Position numbers and translations under genes: made by a program | Shown: positions 6,276 through 13,194 of the stretch, piece by piece | Layout: each line of letters begins with the position of its first letter | How positions within the stretch are numbered: position 1 is the first letter of the stretch | Notes under the pieces: generated by a model | Seen by the model: only the letters and a program-made list of their open reading frames with translations | What the model was told of the DNA's origin: nothing | Databases searched by the model: none | Assembly (NCBI GenBank): GCA_004283105.1 | Contig: SHLN01000015.1 | Span: 1-19,241, forward strand | From: Acidimicrobiia bacterium | GTDB taxonomy: Bacteria; Actinomycetota; Acidimicrobiia; Spongiisociales; SHLN01 | DNA: 19,241 nt | Direction of reading: 5' to 3'

Positions 6276-8552
6276 TCAGTCCTTCTTGGCGATTAGCCGC
6301 TCGAGTGCCGTCCCGTCCGGCTCCAGCAGCTCGGCGGTTCGCTCATCATTGACCTCGGCAACGATGATCCCGCCGATCTCGTCGTGGACATCGCTGAAGA
6401 TCCCGTGCGCCTTCATCTTGGCGGTCTGGTACTCGTTGTCCTCAGTCGGGCTCACATAGTGGATGGAGTCGACCTTGTAGCGATGCACGAGGAAGAGATG
6501 GATGAGCGTCATGAGGCGCTTCTTGCGCAGCGTTTCGTCGAACGTGTTCTGGTCGCGCACCGACAGAATCATCCGCTCCTTGCGGTCCAGGATCGTCGCA
6601 AACACCACGCTCGCCACCTTGTCTGAGTCGCCTCGCAGCACCGCCAGTTCGAGCAGCTCGGACCCGGCCCGATGGGGCCGCAACTGCACTCGCAGATCGG
6701 TGGGCAGTCCGTAGTGCTCAGCCCACGTGGATAGCCATCCTTCGAGTAGCTTCGTCGGCACTTCGGTCACCACGAGGTGCTGATGCTGGGTCGATGCCTT
6801 GCCCATCGCCTTGGTGGTGGCAGTACGCCCGGTGGAAGCCGACAACGCTGCGTCGAGCCGGGGACCGCCGACGAGCGTTTGCGGCGTTCTATACGGAGAT
6901 TCGGTGAGCCGGATCTTCCGTTGCAGCTTGGCCAGCGCCAGCATTCCGTCCTGCTTCACCGCCTGACTGAACTCCTCAGCGGCAACACCGTCGATCTGGT
7001 GCCCTCCGTACGTCACGAAGTTGAAGACGAACCCGAGCTTGCCGAGTTCGATCGGGAATTGACGCATCTCCTCGTCGTTCATCCCGGTTGTGTCCCAATT
7101 GAATGACGGAGACAGGTTGTAGGCAAGCATCTTGTCCGGGTAACGCGCATGAATCGCGTCGGCAAACTTGCGGGCATCTGCCAGGTCGGCGGTTTTCGTC
7201 TCCATCCACAGGACATCTGCGAACGGGGCCGCCGCCATCAGCTTGACGGTGGCAAAGTCGATACCGCTCCGGGTCTGCATGTAGCCCTCCGGTGTCTTGG
7301 CGATCTCGATATCCCACGGTACGTGGAGGCCCAGATCCCTGGCCCGTTCCATAGCCGCACGCAACGAGGCTCCCGCCGCGAAGGCATTCCACTCCTCAAC
7401 GGTCAGGTCGAAGGCCTCGCCATCGCTTATTCGGTATTCGAGGACTTCCGCCGCCGCCTCCCCGAACGTGGTGAGACCGGCCTCGTTCTCCCACGCGTCG
7501 ACAAAGCTCGACTCGATCTCGTCGACGAAGACATCCAGCGTGGCATGCTCGCCGCCGCGATAGGCATCCACCCCCACGGTGATCTGCTCCAGCAATCCGG
7601 CCTGACCCAGCCACTGTTCGGCCCTGGCGTAATCCGCCGGCGACATCTCATACAGGAGGTGTCCCCGGATGTCGTCGAGCCCGGCTTCGTTGAGACGCCT
7701 CAACAGGGCCAGGAAACACGACCGGTATGAGGGGATCTCGATGTTGGTCGCTCCGAGGATGAACGGCTGATCGCGCTCGTCGCTGCCGTTCTCGAGCAGG
7801 GTGGCCGCCTCGGCATCGGTGCGAGCCACGATGATCCCCGGGACTCCCATCACGTCGAGTTGGAAGCGGGCGGTGTTCAGCCGTTTGATGTGTTCATCGG
7901 TCCCGACGAGCACCTTCCCACCCTGGTGACCGCACTTCTTTGTGCCGGGACGCTGATCCTCGATGTGATAGCCCGGCACACCCACCTCGACGAAGCGCCG
8001 GATGAGGTTTCGCACGTGCGGATCGCCACCGTGGCCGGTGTCGGCATCGGCGATGATGAAGGGCCGGAAGTCGAATTCGGGCGTTGCTTCGAGCTCCTCC
8101 CCGGTCATCTGCAGGCGAAGGTATCGCTGGTTGCGGTCGGCAGTGAGCAGTGCCCGCACCAGCACCGCCGCTTCGTTTGGCACCTGACTGAGCGGGTAGC
8201 TTGCCAGGTCGGCCCCGGGGTCCTCGTCGGCCGACCCCTTCGCCGAGGTCGCCCAGCCGCCGAGGTAGATGCCCTCGATTCCCTGTCGTTTCATGGCCAC
8301 TGCCTGGCCGGGTGAATAGGGCCCAAACGTGGTGATCGACTGCTTCTGAGCAAACAACTCCCGGAGGCGGGTGTAGAACTGTTCGGCCGCCTCGCGAGCC
8401 ACCGTGTAGTCCTGGTCGATGGTTCCGCGCTGCTGGACGACCTCCCGGGCCGAGTAGAGGCGCTCTGTGTCGGCAAAACGGGCGCTCGACATCCACTCCC
8501 GGGTCTCGTCGACTTCCGCCTCGAGTCCGCTCATGATCTCCTGGGTACTCAT
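6276..8552 (-). CDS. aceA: Isocitrate lyase, long ICL2-type
   Basis: A 758-residue enzyme that splits isocitrate into glyoxylate and succinate in the glyoxylate shunt, and in some Actinobacteria also 2-methylisocitrate. The active-site signature 'KKCGHQGGK' holds the catalytic Cys207. 'DADTGHGG' (169-176) binds metal and substrate, 'GGWATSAKG' lies near the N-terminal end, and 'NLSPSFNWD' is the second substrate loop. Classic enzymes have about 430 residues. The extra length, with inserted helices and a C-terminal domain ('ILSVRDQNTFDETLRKKRLMTLIHL', 'VSPTEDNEYQTAKMKAHGIF'), matches mycobacterial ICL2, whose C-terminal domain senses acetyl-CoA or propionyl-CoA. The start at 8552 is supported by a GGAGAG site; three further in-frame ATGs upstream lack one. 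No malate synthase is in the window. Confidence 0.95.
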   Translation of the reverse strand: MSTQEIMSGLEAEVDETREWMSSARFADTERLYSAREVVQQRGTIDQDYTVAREAAEQFYTRLRELFAQKQSITTFGPYSPGQAVAMKRQGIEGIYLGGWATSAKGSADEDPGADLASYPLSQVPNEAAVLVRALLTADRNQRYLRLQMTGEELEATPEFDFRPFIIADADTGHGGDPHVRNLIRRFVEVGVPGYHIEDQRPGTKKCGHQGGKVLVGTDEHIKRLNTARFQLDVMGVPGIIVARTDAEAATLLENGSDERDQPFILGATNIEIPSYRSCFLALLRRLNEAGLDDIRGHLLYEMSPADYARAEQWLGQAGLLEQITVGVDAYRGGEHATLDVFVDEIESSFVDAWENEAGLTTFGEAAAEVLEYRISDGEAFDLTVEEWNAFAAGASLRAAMERARDLGLHVPWDIEIAKTPEGYMQTRSGIDFATVKLMAAAPFADVLWMETKTADLADARKFADAIHARYPDKMLAYNLSPSFNWDTTGMNDEEMRQFPIELGKLGFVFNFVTYGGHQIDGVAAEEFSQAVKQDGMLALAKLQRKIRLTESPYRTPQTLVGGPRLDAALSASTGRTATTKAMGKASTQHQHLVVTEVPTKLLEGWLSTWAEHYGLPTDLRVQLRPHRAGSELLELAVLRGDSDKVASVVFATILDRKERMILSVRDQNTFDETLRKKRLMTLIHLFLVHRYKVDSIHYVSPTEDNEYQTAKMKAHGIFSDVHDEIGGIIVAEVNDERTAELLEPDGTALERLIAKKD

Positions 8553-8556
8553 CGTT

Positions 8557-8562
8557 CTCTCC
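8557..8562 (-). promoter_or_regulatory. Shine-Dalgarno GGAGAG of the isocitrate lyase gene
   Basis: On the minus strand GGAGAG lies 4 nt before the ATG at 8552. It selects this start over in-frame ATGs at 8567, 8585 and 8588. Confidence 0.6.
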
Positions 8563-8733
8563 AGCATTCGGATACGTACGCTCATCATCGCCGCGAGCGG
8601 CGGCCGGCGACAGGGTCAAACGGCCCGGGCTGGGTTGGCCTCAGACCCAACCGCGTCGTCGGTCCGATTTGAGCCGGCGCCCTGGCGTGGTGCGACCCGG
8701 GACCCGACCGGGGGCGACACCTCAACCGGGGCA

Positions 8734-9036
8734 TTAGCCGATCGTCGACGCTCCTATCAGGAGGGCGATGCCGAGGAGCGGCCCGGCGAGGAGCAAGACC
8801 GCACGGACACCCTGATTCCCGACCAGACGGGCGAGAACGCCCACGACCACGATCCCGCTTACCCAGAGACCCACGAGCATCACGATGACGAAGCGCTGCA
8901 GGTCTCGCCAGCCTGGATCGTCGGCCTCCAGGAAACCGATGATTCCGAACACAACTGCGACCACCCCGTGAAGAGCAATGATGGCCCGGTCGAGCCGCGA
9001 AAGGGGTCGACGCTGCGCTTTGATAGCGGCACTCAA
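8734..9036 (-). CDS. Small three-helix membrane protein
   Basis: A 100-residue protein with a basic N-terminus followed by three hydrophobic segments (about 15-36, 46-73 and 77-100) and almost no loops outside the membrane. I do not recognise the family. The start is TTG at 9036, overlapping the stop of the upstream gene (TTGA), with an AAGGA Shine-Dalgarno sequence about 6 nt before it, so translation is coupled. It is the last gene of the LapA-like operon. About 180 nt separate its stop from the isocitrate lyase start, and I see no gene there. It is probably an inner-membrane accessory protein of that operon; the reaction, if any, is unknown. Confidence 0.6.
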   Translation of the reverse strand: MSAAIKAQRRPLSRLDRAIIALHGVVAVVFGIIGFLEADDPGWRDLQRFVIVMLVGLWVSGIVVVGVLARLVGNQGVRAVLLLAGPLLGIALLIGASTIG

Positions 9037-9233
9037 TCAGCGTCCTTGGGCGCAGCCCGCCACTCCTTGAACCGGGAGATGGCGAGCGAGCCGGACTTGC
9101 GAACGGCGCCGGCCGCCCACCGCACGGTCGCAAGGACACGCAGGCCGAGCCACTTCGCCAGCCGAAGGCCGGCGCGGGCGGCTCTCGATGACGGGGAGCG
9201 CTCTTGTGGGCTCTCGTCATGGTTGATCGTCAC
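9033..9233 (-). CDS. Small basic hypothetical protein
   Basis: A 66-residue Arg/Lys/Ala-rich protein with no Cys. A hydrophilic 'HDESPQERSPSSRAAR' start is followed by an amphipathic or weakly hydrophobic stretch ('LRLAKWLGLRVLATVRWAAGAV'). It starts at GTG 9233 in a GTGA overlap with the stop of the LapA-like gene and ends overlapping the start of the small membrane protein gene. This position inside a coupled operon is the main reason to call it real. It has no recognisable domain. It could be a peripheral membrane partner of the two membrane proteins on either side, but that is inference. Confidence 0.5.
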   Translation of the reverse strand: MTINHDESPQERSPSSRAARAGLRLAKWLGLRVLATVRWAAGAVRKSGSLAISRFKEWRAAPKDAD

Positions 9234-9562
9234 GATGTAACTTCCTCTCTCACCTGGTTGGCGCTATCCGGAGCAGCCGCCGCCGCGGTCCTCCGCTCCT
9301 CGAGCTCCGCTCGATCTGCCTTGATCCGCCTCCGGCGGCGCCTCCACACTGCACCGATAGCCTCATCGATCACGACGGTGGCAAGCACGGCCGAGAGGAG
9401 GACCGCCGTCAGCGGCGCAGTCCACTCGAGTCCGAGCCAGCGCACCGTGACCGACTCCGTGTTCTGGGCCACGAGCGCGATCAGACCTCCGACCACGACA
9501 AGCACGGCGACAAACCCGGCATAGATACGGGTGCCGGCAGAACTGTCTTTCCTATCGACCAT
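9230..9562 (-). CDS. LapA-domain (DUF1049) membrane protein
   Basis: A 110-residue protein with two membrane segments (about 12-32 and 49-70). Between them lies 'VAQNTESVTVRWLG', the 'QN-x4-V-x-(F/W)' turn diagnostic of the LapA/DUF1049 family. An Arg-rich 'WRRRRRRIKADRAELEERR' coiled tail follows on the cytoplasmic side. In proteobacteria LapA (YciS) works with LapB in controlling LPS assembly; actinobacteria have no LPS, so the role here must differ and is unknown. The ATG at 9562 has only a weak AGGGG site a few bases upstream. The frame stays open to 10009, but that part would overlap the divergent sigma factor gene and reads as non-conserved. It is the first gene of a three-gene coupled operon. 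Confidence 0.75.
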   Translation of the reverse strand: MVDRKDSSAGTRIYAGFVAVLVVVGGLIALVAQNTESVTVRWLGLEWTAPLTAVLLSAVLATVVIDEAIGAVWRRRRRRIKADRAELEERRTAAAAAPDSANQVREEVTS

Positions 9563-9614
9563 GTCCCCTCTTCGGTTGGACCTCAACGAGATGACGAGTC
9601 TGCGGGGGCGAATA

Positions 9615-9643
9615 TCGCGCCAAATCGCGATCTTCTGGCGCGA
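9615..9643. repeat. Inverted repeat TCGCGCCA-N13-TGGCGCGA with inner palindrome
   Basis: Two perfect 8-nt arms (9615-9622 and 9636-9643) flank a 13-nt spacer holding a separate perfect palindrome ATCGCGAT (9624-9631). It lies in the 180-nt region between the divergent LapA-like and sigma factor operons, just upstream of the LapA-like gene. Its place and symmetry suggest an operator. Confidence 0.5.
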
Positions 9644-9668
9644 CACTGCGTCCCCAGTTGTGGAGCGG

Positions 9669-9698
9669 TTGCACGACTCGTGCGCGGAGTAGGACAAT
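9669..9698 (+). promoter_or_regulatory. Candidate promoter and operator of the sigma factor operon
   Basis: TTGCAC (9669-9674) and GACAAT (9693-9698) are 18 nt apart, a plausible -35/-10 pair. A perfect palindrome GCACGA-C-TCGTGC (9671-9683) overlaps the -35 box and spacer, as a repressor site would. The gene starts 44 nt downstream at 9743. The promoter match is moderate, the palindrome exact. Confidence 0.4.
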
Positions 9699-9742
9699 GT
9701 GGTCGCAATTGAACCCGGGGGACGAAAGGTGCCCACGCAGAG

Positions 9743-10267
9743 GTGCAGAGCGAGACGTCCGCGGGAGAGACCGGGCACGCACCCGATCTGGAAACGCTCG
9801 TACGTGACCATTGGGCCCCCACGTATCGGGTTGTCGTCGCCATCGTGCGGGACCACGCTCTCGCTGAGGACATCACCCAGGAAACCCTGCTCAAGGCATG
9901 GAAAGCCCTGCCCAGCTTCCGGGGCGAGTCCTCGCTGCGCAATTGGATTCTCCGCATCGCCCACAACACGGCGATCTCTACCATTCGCCGCCGGACGCCC
10001 GAGCCGCACGAGCCCTGGAACCTCCCGGAATCTCGGTCCGGTCGTGATGCCTCCGACCCGGTCATGGATGAGATGCTGATGGAGCAGTTTGAAGCCGCCC
10101 TGGCCGGGCTCCCGGCTGGTTCGCGAGCGATCGTGGTTCTGCGGGAGGTCGAGGGCCGGTCCTATGAGGAAATCGCCGAGATCGTTCGCTTGCCGGTGTC
10201 GACGGTACGGACCCGTCTGTTCCGAGCGAGAAAGATCCTCGCCTCGGCCCTGAAAGGGTGGCAGTGA
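9743..10267 (+). CDS. ECF-type RNA polymerase sigma factor
   Basis: A 174-residue ECF sigma factor. Region 2 spans about 16-83, with the core-binding and -10 motif 'AEDITQETLLKAWKAL' and 'GESSLRNWILRIAHNTAI'. A short linker with no extra domain follows. Region 4 (about 115-170) has the helix-turn-helix 'RSYEEIAEIVRLPVSTVRTRLFRARK'. Length is normal for the class. The gene for a zinc-binding anti-sigma factor overlaps its 3' end, and a mechanosensitive channel gene follows, so the regulon probably deals with envelope or osmotic stress. The GTG at 9743 is the only start near the conserved region; its ribosome binding site (GAAAGG) is further away than usual. Upstream palindromes suggest added control besides the anti-sigma factor. 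Confidence 0.9.
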   Translation: MQSETSAGETGHAPDLETLVRDHWAPTYRVVVAIVRDHALAEDITQETLLKAWKALPSFRGESSLRNWILRIAHNTAISTIRRRTPEPHEPWNLPESRSGRDASDPVMDEMLMEQFEAALAGLPAGSRAIVVLREVEGRSYEEIAEIVRLPVSTVRTRLFRARKILASALKGWQ

Positions 10268-10590
10268 TGCTGTGGCCCCACCCCTCGCGCCGACGTCTCA
10301 CACGATGGGCTCGCCTGCTCGATGATGCCAGGATTCAGGTGCACGTCGAGCAGTGCGAGCGATGCCTGGCAGTCGTAGAGAAGACCGAACCAGCCGAGGA
10401 GGTTGCACTCGGCACCCTCCTGAGGACGTTCTTGAGCGCACCCGATTCGCTCGAGCAAGAGCTGGTGGAGCGGGCGGAAACGGCACGGGCGCGGCGAGCG
10501 TCGCTGGAGATTCTCGGCGGCCTGGCCGCATTGCCGTGGGAAACCCTTCGGCTCATGATCGGTGATGAAGGGAGCGATGAACATGATTGA
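10267..10590 (+). CDS. Soluble zinc-binding (ZAS) anti-sigma factor
   Basis: A 107-residue protein with the ZAS signature H-x3-C-x2-C at His26, Cys30 and Cys33 ('HVEQCERC'), which binds zinc in RsrA/ChrR-type anti-sigma factors and holds the cognate sigma factor inactive. No membrane segment is present, so signal sensing should be cytoplasmic, for example redox or zinc, or contact with the following channel. The ATG at 10267 overlaps the sigma stop as TGATG, with AGGG 8 nt upstream; GTG codons at 10258 and 10264 are possible alternatives. A helical segment (about 45-85) could be the sigma-wrapping part. The end overlaps the channel gene by 8 nt. Sequence beyond the ZAS core is not conserved enough to name a subgroup. 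Confidence 0.75.
   Translation: MLWPHPSRRRLTRWARLLDDARIQVHVEQCERCLAVVEKTEPAEEVALGTLLRTFLSAPDSLEQELVERAETARARRASLEILGGLAALPWETLRLMIGDEGSDEHD
10571..10574 (+). promoter_or_regulatory. Shine-Dalgarno GGAG deciding the channel start
   Basis: GGAG lies 8 nt before the ATG at 10583, and only 2 nt before the alternative ATG at 10577. It sits inside the 3' end of the anti-sigma gene, so translation is coupled. Confidence 0.5.
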
Positions 10591-11320
10591 TCGGTGGGCG
10601 TGGGCGGTCATTGCGATCACGGTCGGATTGCTGGCGGGCACGATCGTCGGCTGGCTTGTTCGCAACCGGCTTCAGGCAGCGACAGAACGACCGCTGGCAC
10701 GTCGCATCGGCAACGCGTCGGGTGCGTTCTTGTTCTGGTTCTTTACGCTGGTCGGCGTTGTTTTCGCAGTCGGTCTGGTGAGCCCCGACACGTTGCGCCC
10801 GCTTCCCCGTCAGGTCCTCGACTACCTGCCTCGTGTTCTTGCAGCAGGGCTCATCGTGATCGGCGGGTGGGCGCTGGCGATCATCGCATCGAGCGTCCTC
10901 GCGAGCGCACTGAGCCGGGCGACCGGACGACTGGAACGCGAGTTCGAACTCGCTATTCGCTACGCAGTCTTGAGCCTGGCTGCGGTCCTTGCGGTCGCCC
11001 AGCTCGGGGTCAATATCACCGTCGTAACGGTGCTCGTGGCCGTGATCGCCTTGACAGTCGGAGCCTCGATCACTGTGATCATCGGGCACGGATCACGGCA
11101 AATCTCGGGCGAGATCGCTGCCGGCAGGTACCTCCATTCGTACGTAGACATCGGCGATACGGTGAGCACCGGCGACTACGCAGGCCGCATCGTCGGTGTC
11201 CATCCGGCCACGCTCGAGCTCGAGCAGGCCGACGGGAGCCGCACGCATGTTCCCTACAGCAAGCTCCTTGCGTCCGGCATCACCGTCGGTCGGGAGGAAG
11301 ATCCCGGCCGATCGGAGTAG
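10583..11320 (+). CDS. Short MscS-type mechanosensitive channel
   Basis: A 245-residue membrane protein. Membrane segments lie at about 5-27, 46-66, 82-110 and 123-141. A pore-helix-like segment follows at about 146-175 ('VAVIALTVGASITVIIGHGSRQISGEI'), Gly/Ala-rich like MscS TM3. A beta domain ('VDIGDTVSTGDYAGRIVGVHPATLELEQADGSRTHVPYSKL') spans about 188-229. The protein ends soon after it, so the C-terminal alpha/beta vestibule of typical MscS (286 residues in E. coli) is missing. The family opens under membrane tension to release ions and osmolytes during hypo-osmotic shock. Third gene of a sigma/anti-sigma operon, overlapping the anti-sigma gene by 8 nt and followed by a strong terminator. 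The channel family is confident; the gating and the link to the anti-sigma factor are inferred. Confidence 0.8.
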   Translation: MIDRWAWAVIAITVGLLAGTIVGWLVRNRLQAATERPLARRIGNASGAFLFWFFTLVGVVFAVGLVSPDTLRPLPRQVLDYLPRVLAAGLIVIGGWALAIIASSVLASALSRATGRLEREFELAIRYAVLSLAAVLAVAQLGVNITVVTVLVAVIALTVGASITVIIGHGSRQISGEIAAGRYLHSYVDIGDTVSTGDYAGRIVGVHPATLELEQADGSRTHVPYSKLLASGITVGREEDPGRSE

Positions 11321-11370
11321 CCGAAGCGGAGCCGGCAGAGCCGCCCGCATCCATTCCGATCCCCGATGCG

Positions 11371-11410
11371 GCAGGGCCCTCCCACTCGAAGGGAGGGCCC
11401 TGCTTCTCTT
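11371..11410 (+). terminator. Rho-independent terminator of the sigma/channel operon
   Basis: Perfect 13-bp stem (11371-11383 with 11391-11403), 7-nt loop, followed by a T-rich TTCTCTT run. It starts 51 nt after the channel stop and lies between convergent genes. Confidence 0.85.
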
Positions 11411-11428
11411 GCCGTTCGGTCGACCGGT

Positions 11429-12247
11429 TTACGTGTCCTGATCGCCCAGAATGACGGCCTTGACACCCTCGACTCCAGCCGCGGCCACGTCGCGTACCGC
11501 GTGGACGGCCGACTCGCCGATCTCCTCAGCTGCGGCGAACGCCCCGGTTGCTGCAGCCGATGCCGCATCCTCAGCGCTCAGACCGATCTTCTTGGCTCCA
11601 TCGATGGCTCCGCCGATCGCCGCCGCCGTGACCTTCGTCACGTCTCCGCCAACCTCGCCGGCACCTGTCACAAACCCGCGAGCGGTGCTGCGAACCGTTT
11701 CGAGCACGTCGGCACCCACCTCCCTGGCGCCGGTAATTGCGCCGGACATCGTGGCCGCCGTGGTTCCGATGAGGTCGCTTCCCAGGTCCTTGGCAGAGGT
11801 CACCACCGTATGAGCGAGGGTGAACGCTCCCTCACTGAGACCGACACCGACCGACTCGGTGGTGCCAATGACTCCTTCGGCGATCGCCCCGGCAGTTTTC
11901 GTAACGTCGCCACCGATCTGACCCGAGCCCCTGAGCGCCGCCCGCACGGTCTCGGATATCACCCCTGTCGTAACCGTGGCGACCTCGCCGACGCCTTGCA
12001 GCAGCCCAACGACGAGGCCTTTGCTGGTCCGGATCAGACCCGTCCCCACCTCATTGACGGCATCGAAGGCGCTCGTCGCCACCTGTGATACGACTTCGCC
12101 GGCCCCCGAGACGACGTCGCCGGCCCCGCGAAGCGTTGCCACCGTCGCGTCCTTCACGGTTTCTGCCGTTCCCTCAACGATGGCGCCGGTCCCGCGCAGC
12201 ACCTTCAATACACCGTTCTTGACCTTGGTTACCGGTCCTTCACCCAT
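11429..12247 (-). CDS. Ala/Gly/Val-rich repetitive protein, LEA-like composition
   Basis: A 272-residue protein of low-complexity, amphipathic-helix character. It has no Cys, Trp or Tyr and only one Pro (residue 5). Imperfect repeats recur: 'ETVK' at 29, 'ETVR' at 99 and 'ETVR' at 183, the last two each followed by a Gly-containing turn and 'GGDVTK' (112-117 and 200-205). Glycines spaced three or four apart ('GAGDVVSGAGEVV', 'GVGEVATVTTG') are glycine-zipper-like. Composition resembles LEA or other desiccation/osmotic-stress proteins, though I recognise no family. There is no signal peptide. A near-perfect AGGAGG site 6 nt before the ATG at 12247 predicts strong translation. It converges on the ECF sigma/MscS operon, so a stress role is plausible but inferred. 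A 240-residue ORF on the other strand is a shadow. Confidence 0.7.
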   Translation of the reverse strand: MGEGPVTKVKNGVLKVLRGTGAIVEGTAETVKDATVATLRGAGDVVSGAGEVVSQVATSAFDAVNEVGTGLIRTSKGLVVGLLQGVGEVATVTTGVISETVRAALRGSGQIGGDVTKTAGAIAEGVIGTTESVGVGLSEGAFTLAHTVVTSAKDLGSDLIGTTAATMSGAITGAREVGADVLETVRSTARGFVTGAGEVGGDVTKVTAAAIGGAIDGAKKIGLSAEDAASAAATGAFAAAEEIGESAVHAVRDVAAAGVEGVKAVILGDQDT

Positions 12248-12253
12248 CGAACG

Positions 12254-12259
12254 CCTCCT
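12254..12259 (-). promoter_or_regulatory. Consensus Shine-Dalgarno (AGGAGG)
   Basis: Full AGGAGG on the minus strand, 6 nt before the ATG at 12247. It is the strongest ribosome binding site in the window and supports the reality and strand of the repetitive gene. Confidence 0.75.
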
Positions 12260-12279
12260 TTGCGGTCTCTGTTGGTTCT

Positions 12280-13146
12280 ATGACGCAGCCCGGTTCGAAA
12301 ATGTCGCGGCAACTGCGCGACGTCCGTCTCAATCAGAGCGTCCTGTACAGGCATCGTTGGAAGACAGGAGCGTCTGTGATCGCCATTGCATCTCTACTCG
12401 TCGTGATCGGCGTCGCCACGCTGGTGGTTCGCATGGGAGCGCTCGCGCTGACGGCAACGGGCATGCCCGCAGAAGTGGCTCGCTTCCAGGCGCGATCCGC
12501 CTTCACCGGCGTCGGATTCACGACGAGTGAGTCGGAAACCATCGTCGGCCATCCTGTGCGGCGACGCATCGTGCTCTTTCTGATGACCATTGGAAACGCA
12601 GGGTTTGTGACGATCGTTGCATCACTCATTCTTTCTTTCTCGGGGAGCAGCAGCACGACCGATGCCATCGTGAGGGCTCTCGTGATCCTCGGGGCGATCG
12701 TGGCCCTCGGGTATCTCAGCCGGACCAGCTTCTTCGAGCAACGGGTCACCGCGCTCCTGGCCAGGTTGCTCGATCGCTATTCAGATCTCGAACTCCGCGA
12801 TTTTCATCACATGATGCGGCTCGGCGGAGAGTACGCGGTCATCGAGCTCGCCGTTCAGGAAGGCGATTGGATCGCCGGGAAGTCCCTGTCCGAGTTGGAG
12901 CTTCCCGACGAAGGAGTCGTCCTCCTCGCAATCCAACATGCCGACGGAACGTTCTTCGGAGCACCGCAGCCTCACACGAGAGTCGAGTCCGGAGACACCC
13001 TATTCCTGTACGGACGATCCGGGGCCGTGGCAGACCTCGACCATCGTCCCGCCTCGGTGAGCGGTGATTTGGCGCACGAACACGCCGTCGCCGAGCAAGA
13101 ACAGTTCCTCGAAGCCCACGAGGACCCGGATGGATCCCACCCGTGA
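12280..13146 (+). CDS. Trk-pore-like membrane protein with C-terminal RCK_C (TrkA_C) domain
   Basis: A 288-residue protein. A first membrane segment (about 31-54) is followed by a pore-loop-like stretch 'FQARSAFTGVGFTTSESE' (69-86), then membrane segments at about 95-120 and 128-146. A linker helix leads to an RCK_C/TrkA_C domain (about 184-253: 'YAVIELAVQEGDWIAGKSL', 'GDTLFLYGR') and an acidic tail. The 'SAFTGVGFTT' segment between two helices resembles the selectivity-filter loop (GFTT) of TrkH/KtrB K+ transporters, but only one such unit is present instead of four. There is no NAD-binding RCK_N domain. RCK_C domains bind small ligands, in several families c-di-AMP. Start is ATG 12280; ATG 12301 is a possible alternative, because only 32 nt separate it from the divergent gene. 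K+ transport is inferred. Confidence 0.7.
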   Translation: MTQPGSKMSRQLRDVRLNQSVLYRHRWKTGASVIAIASLLVVIGVATLVVRMGALALTATGMPAEVARFQARSAFTGVGFTTSESETIVGHPVRRRIVLFLMTIGNAGFVTIVASLILSFSGSSSTTDAIVRALVILGAIVALGYLSRTSFFEQRVTALLARLLDRYSDLELRDFHHMMRLGGEYAVIELAVQEGDWIAGKSLSELELPDEGVVLLAIQHADGTFFGAPQPHTRVESGDTLFLYGRSGAVADLDHRPASVSGDLAHEHAVAEQEQFLEAHEDPDGSHP

Positions 13147-13153
13147 CTCATGA

Positions 13154-13185
13154 ACGAGGGCCCCTCGTAACTAGTCTGAACGTTC
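13154..13185. promoter_or_regulatory. Two palindromes upstream of the TetR operon
   Basis: ACGAGG-GCC-CCTCGT (13154-13168) is a perfect 6-bp inverted repeat. GAACGTTC (13178-13185) is a perfect palindrome inside a 12-nt imperfect one, CTGAAC/GTTCGG. Both lie between the stop of the RCK_C membrane protein gene and the -10-like box of the TetR gene. They are candidate autoregulatory operators; the first might instead be a weak terminator. Confidence 0.45.
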
Positions 13186-13194
13186 GGCAAGTAA

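Noticed and set aside
7149..7730. 193-residue plus-strand ORF within the isocitrate lyase gene
   Set aside because: It is antisense to a well-conserved enzyme and is explained by GC-rich codon bias.
8624..8646. Short stem TGGGT/ACCCA between the isocitrate lyase and the small membrane protein genes
   Set aside because: Only 5-6 bp with no U-tract on either strand, so it could be chance in GC-rich sequence.
11366..12088. 240-residue ORF on the plus strand opposite the repetitive protein
   Set aside because: Its product is Arg/Asp/Gly-rich without domain features. The minus-strand ORF has a consensus AGGAGG site and an ordered repeat pattern.
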